Positions 7,566 through 15,987 of a DNA stretch of 64,000 nucleotides are shown piece after piece. The stretch lies in NCBI RefSeq assembly GCF_000591035.1, contig NC_022521.1:744001-808000 (forward strand), read 5' to 3'. A program made the position numbers and the translations under genes. The notes beneath the pieces are model-generated. The model was not told the DNA's origin. It worked only from the letters and a program-made list of their open reading frames with translations, and ran no database searches. Each line of letters opens with the position of its first letter. The first letter of the stretch is position 1. The DNA comes from Aeropyrum camini SY1 = JCM 12091 (GTDB lineage Archaea; Thermoproteota; Thermoprotei_A; Sulfolobales; Acidilobaceae).

Positions 7566-8878
7566 GCCTAAGGAGGGTTCTCCCCTTATTCATGGTGAAG
7601 GAGCTGAAGGAGGTCCTCAGGGACCGGACCCTCCTCTTCAACCTAGTCCTCTCACCAATGCTCGGCGTGATCGTGTGGATCGTCATAGTGGAGGCTATAT
7701 TCTCGGGCTCCATAGCACCGCCAGCGAGTGACGGGGGGATGCCGAGTGTTGAGGGTCTAGCGGTTGTTGACCTCGACCAAACCCCCCTCTCCCAGGCAAT
7801 AGCCAAGGCCCTGGGCGGGAGGGAGGCTGGGAGTGTTGACGAGGCGGTTAAAGTGGGGGCGAGGCTGGTGCTGGTGATACCCGAGGGCTTCACCTCCAGC
7901 CTGCAGCAAGGCGAGAGGGCGGGAGTGAAGCTTTACATCATGGCGGGTGAGGTCCTCAGTGACGAGGGGGTCCTCGGTGTTTTCCGCTACAGCGGTCTAG
8001 TCGAGGCTATAGACCAGGCTCTCGAGCTAGTGGCTAGGCAGGTGCTTGGCATACCCTCAGCTGAGGACCTGGTTAGAGTGGAGGAGAAGCCCCTCGGGAT
8101 CCTCCAGGGCAACCCCGCCTCACACCTCCTGATACTGTTCATGCTGCTAATGGCCTCCTTCATAATAGGCTCGTTCCTCCTACAGGTCTCCGCCATAACG
8201 GTCGGCTACGACAGGGAGCAGAGGACCCTTGAGCTCCTCCTCGCAACACCCCTGAGAACCCGGGGTTACGTGGCGGTGAGGCTCGCTGGCGCAGCCGCGA
8301 TGGCGTCAGTGGGCCTCATATCCCTCATAGCGAGCTTCGCCCTCATGATTGTATACGCTGCGGTTAGGATACCCTCGGCCGTAGGAGGAGAGGTCACAGC
8401 GGGAGAGCTTGCGTCGCTCCTCGGGGAGGCCGCGGAGAGGCTCGCCCCCACTCCCGGACAAGTCCTAATGGCTCTGGCTGGAATTGGGGCCGCAGCCATA
8501 TATACTCTCACCCTAGGCCTCATCCTAGGCTTTATAGGGGCTGGGGATGTGAAGTCGGCGCAGACGGCCTCGGGGATGTCAGTGTTCATATTATTTATAC
8601 TACTTTTCCCCCTGGCCGCTGTACCCTACAGGCTACCTCACGCGATCCCCCTGGCCCTACACCCCATAACAGCTGCGCCAGCCGCCTACCTGGCCTATGC
8701 TAACGGGGACACTGACATGGCCCTGGCTATGCTCGCCTCGACGCTGGCAGGCTCCGCAGTAGCAGTGGCGGCTGCGGTGTGGCTCTCTAGGCCGGAGAGG
8801 CTCTTGGCACTAGGCTCGGACGGGGGAGGCATTTTTGGACTCTTACGCCGCATAGGAAGGTCTAGTCGAGAGAGCTAG
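7562..8878 (+). CDS. ABC-2 type permease, NatB-like (438 aa)
   Basis: The start chosen is the GTG at 7562, which overlaps the TGA of the ATPase gene; sequence before it in the same frame is the ATPase gene read out of frame. The N-terminus (VKELKEVLRDRTLLFNLVLSPMLG) is the typical opening of an ABC-2 permease: an amphipathic KELK..LRDR segment leading into helix 1. A ~160-residue extracytoplasmic domain follows, then about five helices with the conserved EQRTLELLLATPL between them, as in NatB and related Na+ or multidrug exporters. The substrate is unknown. This closes the four-gene operon. Confidence 0.88.
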   Translation: MSLRRVLPLFMVKELKEVLRDRTLLFNLVLSPMLGVIVWIVIVEAIFSGSIAPPASDGGMPSVEGLAVVDLDQTPLSQAIAKALGGREAGSVDEAVKVGARLVLVIPEGFTSSLQQGERAGVKLYIMAGEVLSDEGVLGVFRYSGLVEAIDQALELVARQVLGIPSAEDLVRVEEKPLGILQGNPASHLLILFMLLMASFIIGSFLLQVSAITVGYDREQRTLELLLATPLRTRGYVAVRLAGAAAMASVGLISLIASFALMIVYAAVRIPSAVGGEVTAGELASLLGEAAERLAPTPGQVLMALAGIGAAAIYTLTLGLILGFIGAGDVKSAQTASGMSVFILFILLFPLAAVPYRLPHAIPLALHPITAAPAAYLAYANGDTDMALAMLASTLAGSAVAVAAAVWLSRPERLLALGSDGGGIFGLLRRIGRSSRES

Positions 8879-8879
8879 A

Positions 8880-9488
8880 TTACCCAGTTCCTAGAACATG
8901 CATAACACTGTCCGCTTCAGCCATAGCCGCTGGCCCGCATGCCTCTGAACATCGCTTGAGCAGCCTCTCCCCGGCCAGGAAAAGCCCTAGTGCCTGAACT
9001 GCGAGTCCCAGGGGGTTTAGAAGGCCTAATGTCGCTATCGTCAAGGCGTTAATTAGGATGCCTGAGGAAACGAGTAGGATTTCGATTCGGCCGCTCACCG
9101 CATTCAGCCTCGAGAGTGCGGCTGCTCCCGATGCAAGTGTAATAGCCACTGCTGCAAGATAGGTCAGGAGGCCGGTTAATATGATTTCAGCCGAGAGAAC
9201 GGGGTTCAGGAAAGCGAGAGATAGAACCCCAGCCGAGACTAGCATGGGAGAGGCTACGAAAAGCCTGGATAAGATCTGAAGAAGCCTTTTATCCTCATCC
9301 TTCTCGGCAAGAAATGCTCCTTCACGAACGACAAAATGGCTTTTCATCATGTAGTAGAGCCATGCAGCAAAGCTAGCAAGGGCTAGCTGACCTAGTGTGA
9401 GTTTTAAAACTACCTCTCCGAACCCTCCAAGATCCAAGTAGACCTGGTTCTGGAGGAGCCGGGCAAAATTGCTCCAGCCCGACACCAA
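8880..9488 (-). CDS. 3' part of a frameshifted multi-pass membrane protein
   Basis: These ~202 residues contain four or five hydrophobic helices and end LKRCSEACGPAAMAEADSVMHVL. The end matches the pattern of the neighbouring protein at 9826-10650 (GKRLEGALETSYGRARAAEANHVM), so the two are paralogues. The paralogue has an N-terminal third that is missing here but is encoded just upstream in another frame (to 9685). The junction is a run of four T on the minus strand (A at 9487-9490); one more T would join ...KEEVF to LVSGW.... The gene is therefore either inactivated or miscalled by one base. The family is not recognised with confidence; archaeal DUF973-like proteins are a possibility. Confidence 0.6.
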   Translation of the reverse strand: MVSGWSNFARLLQNQVYLDLGGFGEVVLKLTLGQLALASFAAWLYYMMKSHFVVREGAFLAEKDEDKRLLQILSRLFVASPMLVSAGVLSLAFLNPVLSAEIILTGLLTYLAAVAITLASGAAALSRLNAVSGRIEILLVSSGILINALTIATLGLLNPLGLAVQALGLFLAGERLLKRCSEACGPAAMAEADSVMHVLGTG

Positions 9489-9490
9489 AA

Positions 9491-9685
9491 CACCTCTTCC
9501 TTTGTAGGGTTCGGCCAGCCAGGGGAAAGGATCGAGGATATAATGGTGATGAACACTACCATGAGTGTAGCTGAGGACCTAGCGGCCAGGCCTAGAACAC
9601 TGGCTACACTATAAGCTATTAGATTGAAGTATCCTTTATTAAGCATGTCTTCTCTCTGGCTAGTAATGCTAGTACTAGTCTTCAT
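9491..9685 (-). CDS. 5' part of the same frameshifted membrane protein
   Basis: The ATG at 9685 opens a segment with one clear membrane helix (SSATLMVVFITIISSIL) that matches the N-terminal helix of the paralogue at 9826-10650. It reads well to ...NPTKEEV at about 9491, after which the original frame becomes Cys/Arg/Ser-rich nonsense running to 9410. Joining it to the 8880-9488 frame restores a ~268-residue protein, close to the 274 of the paralogue. See the companion entry for the slip site. Confidence 0.5.
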
Positions 9686-9722
9686 CGAGTGCCTCCGGCG
9701 TCATGATACAAATTGTTTGACC

Positions 9723-9741
9723 CGCCATTGAAACAATGGCG
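9723..9741. repeat. 8-bp perfect hairpin between the two paralogous membrane genes
   Basis: CGCCATTG and CAATGGCG flank an AAA loop. It lies 38 bases upstream of the gene starting at 9685 and 85 bases past the end of the 9826-10650 gene, both on the minus strand. It may be a terminator-like structure or an operator. Confidence 0.5.
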
Positions 9742-9825
9742 TCTAGTACTAATATCTTAAGTAGCTACACGATCCTGCTAAAGTCCGTGGGAAACGTTTA
9801 AAAGTAAAAAGCTTCTCATTTCACT

Positions 9826-10650
9826 CTAAAAGGAGTTCCTCATGACATGGTTTGCCTCCGCCGCCCTAGCCCTGCCATAGCTGGTTTCCAAGGCCCCTTC
9901 TAGCCTCTTACCTACCACCACAAGCCCTACCACAAGACCTCCTGGCCCGAGAGGACTTATGGGCATGTCGGGGTTTGCTAGGGTTACCCAGGTGACAGCT
10001 AGTGAGAATATGGTTAGGAGTACGGCTGGAGGTGTAACCTGCCCTAAGGGGTGTATATGTTGTACAGCCCAAGTCACCGCCACGGCAATGGCTAGAAGGT
10101 AGAATGTTATTGAGGCTACTAGTAGTGGCCTGGTTAAACCGTGCTCCTCGACTATCGAGTAGGGGCTTGGCAGCTTGAGAGCTTGATAAAGAGCGTACAC
10201 TAGCGAAGCCGCTAGTAGCGCTAGCGTTACGGCCAGACTGGCTGCGATTAGCCTAGCGAACAGGGCGTCGCTCCCCCGCTTGAGTAGGAAAAAGGTCCTC
10301 CTCAATCTCTTTAGGCTTGACAGGCTGAAGTATGACAGTATCCCTAGTGACGTCAGCGTGAGTACCAGCAGGAATACCACTGCAGCAATGTAGGCGAAGC
10401 CCGAGATGCCCGGCCCCCTCTCCCCGAAACTCTTTTTCAGCTTTTCAGCTAGGCTGCCGAAAGGGTTAAGTACCTCCTCGAGTGGAGCGTCGCCCGGATT
10501 ATCTCCCACTATCAGGTATCTGAGGAGGGTTATGGATAGTGAGAATACCAGTAGGGCTAGGGACCCCATGATAAAATGGTTTATAGCGTCTTTTGCTGCG
10601 AAAGCGGCTAAGCTTCTGAAATTTTGGTTGTCCCGACTAACATATCCCAT
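9826..10650 (-). CDS. Multi-pass membrane protein, intact paralogue (274 aa)
   Basis: Six or so hydrophobic helices are visible: FIMGSLALLVFSLSITLL, GFAYIAAVVFLLVLTL, LIAASLAVTLALLAASLVYAL, LLVASITFYLLAIAVAVTW, AVLLTIFSLAVTWV and LVVGLVVVG. A cytoplasmic Lys/Arg cluster (LKRLRRTFFLLKR) sits in the middle. No catalytic motif is seen and I cannot assign a function. It is the intact relative of the frameshifted gene downstream, a tandem duplication. The upstream spacer is very AT-rich and holds a TTTAAATT promoter candidate near 10690. Confidence 0.65.
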   Translation of the reverse strand: MGYVSRDNQNFRSLAAFAAKDAINHFIMGSLALLVFSLSITLLRYLIVGDNPGDAPLEEVLNPFGSLAEKLKKSFGERGPGISGFAYIAAVVFLLVLTLTSLGILSYFSLSSLKRLRRTFFLLKRGSDALFARLIAASLAVTLALLAASLVYALYQALKLPSPYSIVEEHGLTRPLLVASITFYLLAIAVAVTWAVQHIHPLGQVTPPAVLLTIFSLAVTWVTLANPDMPISPLGPGGLVVGLVVVGKRLEGALETSYGRARAAEANHVMRNSF

Positions 10651-10807
10651 AAACTGTACCCCGGAATCTATTTTTCAATACTACAATTTAAATTCTTATA
10701 TTTAAGAGTATGCGATAATAAAACATATTCCATAATAGCAGTACATTACATGTTGAGAACCTGAAGCGGGTTTCTAGCCGCAATAGCAATGCCATAATTA
10801 GTTTTCC

Positions 10808-10841
10808 AATATATTCTTATTCTTATAAATATATTCTTATA
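10808..10841. repeat. AT-rich direct repeats (ATTCTTAT units)
   Basis: AATATATTCTTAT occurs at 10808-10820 and again at 10828-10840, exactly 20 bases apart, about two helical turns. The core ATTCTTAT also occurs at 10819 and at 10692. The block lies in the 281-base spacer between the divergent 9826-10650 gene and the hemerythrin-like gene and partly overlaps a TATA candidate (CTTATAAAAAC near 10836). Evenly phased copies suggest a regulator site. Confidence 0.6.
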
Positions 10842-10931
10842 AAAACATTTTAAAACAGTCTATATAGCTGGGAAGCAACCCGGGCTAGATTTTAAACGGG
10901 AGCCTATGACCCTAACCCCGGGGAGTTTGGG

Positions 10932-11483
10932 TTGGAGGGGTTCGAAACCCATGTTGTCGATAGTCTTATAGACGATCACAGGTATATCCTGCAGGCTCTG
11001 GACGTGCTTGAGGAGTCCGTGGAGCTCCTCGCCCAGGGGAGGCTGCCGCCCTCCACTGTGGCCAGGCTCGCCCGGTTTCTGGAGGAGTTCGCCGACGGCT
11101 GCCACCACGCCAAGGAGGAGGCGGCTCTCTTCCCCTGTATGGAGGCCCGCGGCCATCCCTTCAGGGAGGGTGGTTTGAAGAGGCTGACGTGCGACCACGG
11201 TGTGGCTAGGTACCTCCTGCGGGGCCTCCTGCTCGAGCTAGAGAAGCTCGAGCGGGGGGAGGGTTCTGTTGAGAGGGTTAAGGGCTATGCGGCCAGGTAT
11301 GTGGAGCTCATCAGGCGGCATATAGACTATGAGGACCTGGAGGTTTTTGAGGAGGCTAGAAGGCTTGTGGCGCATGGAGAGATGGTTGGGGAGGCTGGGA
11401 GGATCGACAGGGAGACCGGTAGGGACAGGTTGATAGACGAGTTTTACAGGCTCAGAGACGAGGTTGAAAGGGCGGGTGGGTAG
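10932..11483 (+). CDS. Hemerythrin-like HHE-domain protein (183 aa)
   Basis: A four-helix bundle with the metal-ligand pattern of hemerythrin/HHE domains is seen: DDHRYI near residue 17, GCHHAKEEAALFP near 62, TCDHG near 87 and RRHIDYED near 120. Such proteins bind a di-iron centre and sense or carry O2, NO or act in iron-sulfur repair. The TTG at 10932 has CGGGGAG six bases upstream. The protein is soluble. It is followed after 23 bases by a metallo-beta-lactamase-fold gene on the same strand, so the two probably form a unit. Confidence 0.85.
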   Translation: MEGFETHVVDSLIDDHRYILQALDVLEESVELLAQGRLPPSTVARLARFLEEFADGCHHAKEEAALFPCMEARGHPFREGGLKRLTCDHGVARYLLRGLLLELEKLERGEGSVERVKGYAARYVELIRRHIDYEDLEVFEEARRLVAHGEMVGEAGRIDRETGRDRLIDEFYRLRDEVERAGG

Positions 11484-11506
11484 GTAGCGGCGGCGGGGAC
11501 AGGTTT

Positions 11507-12136
11507 ATGGAGGCCCTCGAGAAGCTATCCCTCGGCATACTCCGGGTCAACACCTACGTAGCCGCCGCCCGGGGGGAGTGCCTGGTTATAGACCCTGGGG
11601 GTGCTGAGGTTCTCGACCTGCTCTCCCGCCTCGGCTGCCGCGACGTGGTTGTAGCAATCACCCACGGCCACTTCGACCACGTGGCTGCCGTGGAACCCCT
11701 GGTGGCCCGCGGCGCTGTCGTGGCGGCACACCCTCTGGCGCCTAGGGTTGCCGAGGCCTATGCGGAGCTCGGGGTAAAGATGGGCTACCTAACCGCTACC
11801 CCGAGGTTCGGCGTCGACATCGAGCTCAGCGAGGGCAAGACGCTCGAGGCCGCGGGCCTTAGCCTCAGGATACTATACACCCCGGGTCACAGCCCCGACC
11901 ACATAGTCCTCCACGAGCCGAGGCTTCGGCTGGCCTTCACAGGAGACCTAATATTCATGGGGTCTATAGGCCGGGTGGATATAGCCCTGGGAGACCCAGC
12001 GGCTATGGAGAGGAGTCTGGCGAGGATTGCGAGGGAGCTCCCTCCCGAGACGAGGCTCCTCCCGGGCCACGGCCCAGAGACTACGCTGGGGCGCGAGCTC
12101 CTCCACAACCCCTACCTCCAACGCCTAAGTCCTTGA
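11507..12136 (+). CDS. Metallo-beta-lactamase-fold hydrolase, glyoxalase II-like (209 aa)
   Basis: The metal ligands are complete: THGHFDHV near residue 53 (HxHxDH), GHSPDH near 125, the bridging Asp in FTGDLIF near 145 and LLPGHGP near 184. Length and motifs match the stand-alone glyoxalase II/hydroxyacylglutathione hydrolase-like family; in archaea the substrate is usually unknown because glutathione is absent. The N-terminus NTYVAAARGECLVIDPGG is typical. It lies just downstream of the hemerythrin-like gene. Confidence 0.88.
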   Translation: MEALEKLSLGILRVNTYVAAARGECLVIDPGGAEVLDLLSRLGCRDVVVAITHGHFDHVAAVEPLVARGAVVAAHPLAPRVAEAYAELGVKMGYLTATPRFGVDIELSEGKTLEAAGLSLRILYTPGHSPDHIVLHEPRLRLAFTGDLIFMGSIGRVDIALGDPAAMERSLARIARELPPETRLLPGHGPETTLGRELLHNPYLQRLSP

Positions 12137-12193
12137 GCCGGGCTGGAGGGTATTACAGCCTCTGGGCTAACGATCTCTCTATAGGGTGGTTGC

Positions 12194-13019
12194 GTGGCCG
12201 ACACCGCCTTCAGGCTTGGCCTGGTTTTGAGTGTTGCAGGCGCATCTGTCAAGGTAGCGGGTAGCCTGGCCTACGGCTCCAAGGCTCTCCTGGTGGACGG
12301 GGCTACGTGCATCGCCGGTATAGCGGCTGGTATAGCGGCCCTCTACTGGCTCCGCGCCTCCCAGGCCCCGCCCGATGCTGACCACCATTTCGGGGCATGG
12401 GAGGCTCGCTTTCGGAGGCGTCTCCTTCATGCTTGTGGCGTATGGTGTGGCCGCGGGCTTCGGGCTTGCATACCTCGCCAGGCCCGGGGCCTACGAGGTA
12501 GGGTTCGGCGCCGCGGTTCTCGGGCTTCTGGGCCTCATCCTCTACACCGGGGCGGTGGCGGCGTTCAGGAGGAGCCCGATCGTAGGAGGGGCTATGGCCG
12601 CCTTCACCGCGTCCGAGATCTTCGAGAGCATAGTGTCAACCGTCTCAGCCTTGGGGGGCTTCGGCCTCGGCTACCTGGTTGACTATATTGGGGCATGGGC
12701 TATAGAGGCCTACCTCCTATACGAGCTCCAGGCCCACGCCAGAAGCCTTGTGCACCACCTCTCCGACATGGCCTCTGAAGAGGCCGCCTCCCAGGTCAGG
12801 AGGGAGCTGGAGGCGAGGGGATTCAGGGTCGTCAGCGTCAGGGTAAGGACGGTGGTGCCAGGGAGGTATCATGGAGACGCAATCGTCCTACCGCCCTGTG
12901 GGATGGACCCTCTCGCCGCGGACATGCTCGCGGACGAGGCTGTCTACGCCCTTAGGAGGATGGGGGTGGACTTGACGGTGCATGTTGATTTGAGCGGCCG
13001 CCTCTCCAGGAGGGAGTGA
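12194..13019 (+). CDS. Frameshifted CDF (cation efflux)-like membrane protein
   Basis: The GTG at 12194 follows GGGTGG by four bases. The first frame gives two helices and PPDADHHFG; the continuation HGRLAFGG...and four more helices plus a ~90-residue soluble C-terminal domain are in the next frame to 13019. The join is a run of four G at 12392-12395; with three, the protein reads DHHFGHGRLAFG, the cytosolic loop typical of CDF transporters (DHxxGHGR). The canonical metal-site residues are altered: VDGATCIAG in place of DxxHSxxD, and FTASEIFES in place of HxxxD. It may therefore be a divergent, non-zinc CDF-like protein. The shift may be real or an error in the sequence. Confidence 0.65.
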
Positions 13020-13101
13020 GCCTCGGACGGCCCGGGGGGGTTTGGGGCGTTAAAGTCAAGTGCCACCGCAGTCCCAGCTTTCACCGGGGTGGGCGTGGGG
13101 G

Positions 13102-14145
13102 TTGGGTGGGTGCAGGTTTGACGTGGCTCTGAACTTCCCCATGGATGGTGGAGTCTCCGAGGTCCTCTCGGGCCTCAGGGTCTACTCGCCTCAGGCGAGG
13201 TCCTCTGTTCGGGATATGTGGGGTGTTGTGAGGTCCTCCCGCGTCTTCATAAACGCCTTCAGCCCTGTGGACGCCAGCCTCCTCAGGGATAGGGGGTGCC
13301 TCGAGCTCATAATATTGGCGAGCACGGGCTATGACCATGTGGACGTTGGTGCCGCTGGGGAGGCTGGGGTGTGTGTGGCGAACCAGCCGGAGGTTATTAC
13401 CGAGGCTGTGGCCGAGTATGTGGTGGGCGCTGTGCTCGCCGCTCTCAGGGGGGTGGTTGCAGGCCACATCTATACCCCCCGGTGGGCCCGGGAGGGGTGG
13501 CCTTCCCACATCTCCGGGCTGCTCCTCAGGGGGAGGAGCGTCGGCCTCCTTGGGGCTGGTAGGATTGGCCAGAGCGTTGCTTTCAAGCTAGCCGCCCTCG
13601 GCGCCGGCCCGTTCTACTACTACAGCAGGGGCAGGAAGCCGGCGCTGGAGGCTGTTCTGGGGGCTAGGCGGCTTGAGCCCCCTGAGCTGTTCTCCAGGTC
13701 CTACATACTGGTCAATAGCCTGCCGCTCACAAGCGAGACCCGGGGGTTCGTGAAGGCTGGCCTACTGCGCCTTCTACCCCGGGGCGCCGTCTATGTTAAC
13801 GTGGGGAGGGGTGGCACCGAGGAGCCGGGGGCTGTTGAGGCCGTGGCGTCTGAGAGGGAGGACCTCTACTTCGTCCTCGACGTACACCCCGAGGAGCCCC
13901 TCCCTCCTGATAGCGGGAGGATGGGCCTCCACAGCAGCCCCCGGGCGATAATAACGCCCCACATAGCGGGGGCTTCGAGGGAGAGCATGGCCGCTACCAG
14001 GCTTCTCGCGGCGATGCAGGCTAGGGACTACCTGGAGAGGGGCTGCGTCTGGAACCCCGTCAACGGGGCGTGCAGAGAGTGCCCCTCACAGAGGCTTGGG
14101 CTGGATGAGGCTATAGCCATGGCCCGCAGGCTCCTCGGGGTCTAG
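13102..14145 (+). CDS. D-isomer-specific 2-hydroxyacid dehydrogenase (about 347 aa)
   Basis: The Rossmann nucleotide-binding motif is LLGAGRIGQS near residue 155. The catalytic Arg lies in YVNVGRGG near 235, the acid partner in FVLDVHPEEP near 265 and the His in ITPHIAGAS near 290. This is the D-lactate/glyoxylate/phosphoglycerate dehydrogenase family; the substrate cannot be told. The TTG at 13102, with GGGGTGG ~10 bases upstream, is preferred because FDVALNF is the usual first strand; an in-frame GTG at 13060 is possible. A C-terminal tail with three Cys (WNPVNGACRECPSQ) is unusual for the family. Confidence 0.85.
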   Translation: MGGCRFDVALNFPMDGGVSEVLSGLRVYSPQARSSVRDMWGVVRSSRVFINAFSPVDASLLRDRGCLELIILASTGYDHVDVGAAGEAGVCVANQPEVITEAVAEYVVGAVLAALRGVVAGHIYTPRWAREGWPSHISGLLLRGRSVGLLGAGRIGQSVAFKLAALGAGPFYYYSRGRKPALEAVLGARRLEPPELFSRSYILVNSLPLTSETRGFVKAGLLRLLPRGAVYVNVGRGGTEEPGAVEAVASEREDLYFVLDVHPEEPLPPDSGRMGLHSSPRAIITPHIAGASRESMAATRLLAAMQARDYLERGCVWNPVNGACRECPSQRLGLDEAIAMARRLLGV

Positions 14146-15428
14146 AGGACTAGCCTCTCCTGCTCGTACCTCCTCCCCTCGAGGCCCATCCACCTCACCG
14201 GCATCTCGACCCCGTCGTATAGCTCTACGGTCTCTAGTCCGAGGGCGACGGCGGCGGCGACGCGGCCTATGCTGTCGCTCTTCATTATGCCGCTCCCGCT
14301 CGTCCCCGCCGCCACTACTATCCCGCTGTCCCAAGGCTCGAACACGACGGGGTTGGCGTCGAAGCTTATGTCGTAGTGGCCCGCCCACCCGCCGCTGGGG
14401 TAGGTGTCCTGGAACTGGGGTAGGTAGAGGGAGAGTATGGGTAGGATGGCGAGACTGTAGTAGTGCTCCTCCGGCTGGGGGTCCTCCTCGAGGGCGAAGG
14501 GCCTCCCCAGGTTGTCGCTCAGCTGCACCCAGAAGCTCTGCTCCCGGGGGGCGGGCCTTACTAGGACCCTTTTCGGAAGTATTATGAGAGGTGGAGCCCC
14601 CGCGCCGGAGAGGTCGCCCTCCCTCATGATCCTCCCGAGGCCCTCGGTCGAGGCTGAGACCCGGAAGACCATTCTCTTCTTCGGCCTGCTGAAAGTGTCT
14701 ATCCCCAGGGGGTTCAGGAGCCTGTTGCTCCACACACCAGCAGCTACAACCAACTTACCGCCCACCTCAACCCTGGTGCCGTCGCTGAGCGTGACTGCGG
14801 AGGCCCTGGCCTCCTGCCAGGGGAGTGGTTCACCCTCGATGCCCAGCTCGACCCTCGGCTTGAGCTCGACACCTACAACCCTCCTTCCGAACAGGAACTC
14901 AACCCCGGCCCCGGAGGCCCGGCGGTAGTAGTAGTCTACAACCTTCTCGGCGTCTAGGAACCCGGCGCTCCTTATGAGCACCGCCCCCTCAACATCACCC
15001 ACACCCAGGACCTCGGCCTCCTCGCCCCCCGACACCCTAGTCCTCATGCCGAGCCTCTTCTCAAGCTCCTCCGGGGGTATGATGAGGTAGTCTCTCCCCT
15101 CCTCCCCCGCCTCCTTCAGAGGCCCTTCAACCTCCCTCCACCTCTCCCTGTCGAACACGAAGAGGTAGCCGGACTTGACGAGCCCCAGGTCCTCGCCCCT
15201 CTTCTGGGCGTCCTCGAACAGCCTCACCGTCGAGCCCGCGACCAGCCTGTTCATCGTGCTGGAGAAGAAGGTCCTGAAGGCCGCCATGCTCCTCCCGCTA
15301 TCCCCCGAGCCCGGGGCGTGGCCGGCCTCGACTACGAGAACTCTACCGCCGCTCCAGAGCCTGAGGTAGTAGGCGGCTGCGAGGCCAACAACGCCAGCGC
15401 CGACCACTACATAGTCGAAACGCGGCAA
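14142..15428 (-). CDS. FAD-dependent oxidoreductase of the DAO family (428 aa)
   Basis: The dinucleotide-binding motif VVGAGVVGLAAAYYL is at the very N-terminus, followed by an acidic strand end VLVVEAG and GDSGRSMAAFR, a pattern of sarcosine oxidase/glycine oxidase/glycerol-3-phosphate dehydrogenase-type flavoproteins. A second conserved region GGKLVVAAGVWSN occurs near 235 and a C-terminal VVAAGTSGSGIMKS binds FAD. The start is the TTG at 15428, eight bases after GGAGGTG; a TTG at 15488 is in frame but has no ribosome binding site. Its 3' end overlaps the convergent dehydrogenase gene by four bases. An amine or 2-hydroxyacid is the likely substrate. Confidence 0.85.
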   Translation of the reverse strand: MPRFDYVVVGAGVVGLAAAYYLRLWSGGRVLVVEAGHAPGSGDSGRSMAAFRTFFSSTMNRLVAGSTVRLFEDAQKRGEDLGLVKSGYLFVFDRERWREVEGPLKEAGEEGRDYLIIPPEELEKRLGMRTRVSGGEEAEVLGVGDVEGAVLIRSAGFLDAEKVVDYYYRRASGAGVEFLFGRRVVGVELKPRVELGIEGEPLPWQEARASAVTLSDGTRVEVGGKLVVAAGVWSNRLLNPLGIDTFSRPKKRMVFRVSASTEGLGRIMREGDLSGAGAPPLIILPKRVLVRPAPREQSFWVQLSDNLGRPFALEEDPQPEEHYYSLAILPILSLYLPQFQDTYPSGGWAGHYDISFDANPVVFEPWDSGIVVAAGTSGSGIMKSDSIGRVAAAVALGLETVELYDGVEMPVRWMGLEGRRYEQERLVL

Positions 15429-15534
15429 TAAAGCACGCACCTCCAGGTACGGGCTCTCCTCGTGACTAGTGTTAGGGTGGAGGGGCAATATTCTAGAGTA
15501 GGGGCACCGTTATGAGCCGCCCCGCGGAGCCTTC

Positions 15535-15987
15535 TTAGGACGACCTTGTTCTCAGTAGTCGTTTAACCCTGTCCTCAAGATCCTCAAGGCTCTGGGGTCT
15601 GCGGCCTAGGGCCGCCTCCACCTCCTCAGCGAGGCCTAGCCTATCAACCACCAGCGCCGAGGACCTGGATAGGGCTTGCCTCCAAACAGGCTTCCTTAGA
15701 GCCTCCCGGAACTCCTCCGGGGTCATAGGAATTATCTCGACACCCTCCCCCACAACACCCGAAACCATGTCAAACCTGTCGAGGAGCCTGACACCCCGGA
15801 ACCTCGGCGAAACAACCAGCAGATCTATATCGCTCCACCTGTTGAAATCCCCTCTAGCGAAGCTGCCGAAAAGTATTACAGTAGCATCCCCTAGGTGCTC
15901 CACAATCCTCGAGGCGGCCATCCTCGCCTTCTCCAGGGCAGAAAGCCACTCGTCAAACCTCTCCCTAGGCACCCTCACACTCCTCAC
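15535..15987 (-). CDS. MNT-type nucleotidyltransferase (150 aa)
   Basis: The polymerase-beta-fold signature ILFGSFARGDFNRWSDIDLLVV (GSxxxG...DxD) is near residues 38-60. Small proteins of this type are the MNT partners of HEPN proteins; in studied pairs the MNT acts as antitoxin by nucleotidylating the HEPN toxin. The upstream HEPN gene overlaps it by 23 bases. Several GTG codons (15987, 15978, 15972) could be the start. The C-terminal half is helical and charged. Confidence 0.85.
   Translation of the reverse strand: MRSVRVPRERFDEWLSALEKARMAASRIVEHLGDATVILFGSFARGDFNRWSDIDLLVVSPRFRGVRLLDRFDMVSGVVGEGVEIIPMTPEEFREALRKPVWRQALSRSSALVVDRLGLAEEVEAALGRRPQSLEDLEDRVKRLLRTRSS

Noticed and set aside
10925-10960. 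GGTTCGAAACCC at the start of the hemerythrin-like gene, like a tRNA T arm
   Set aside because: No acceptor, D or anticodon arm can be formed around it and it lies in well-supported coding sequence.
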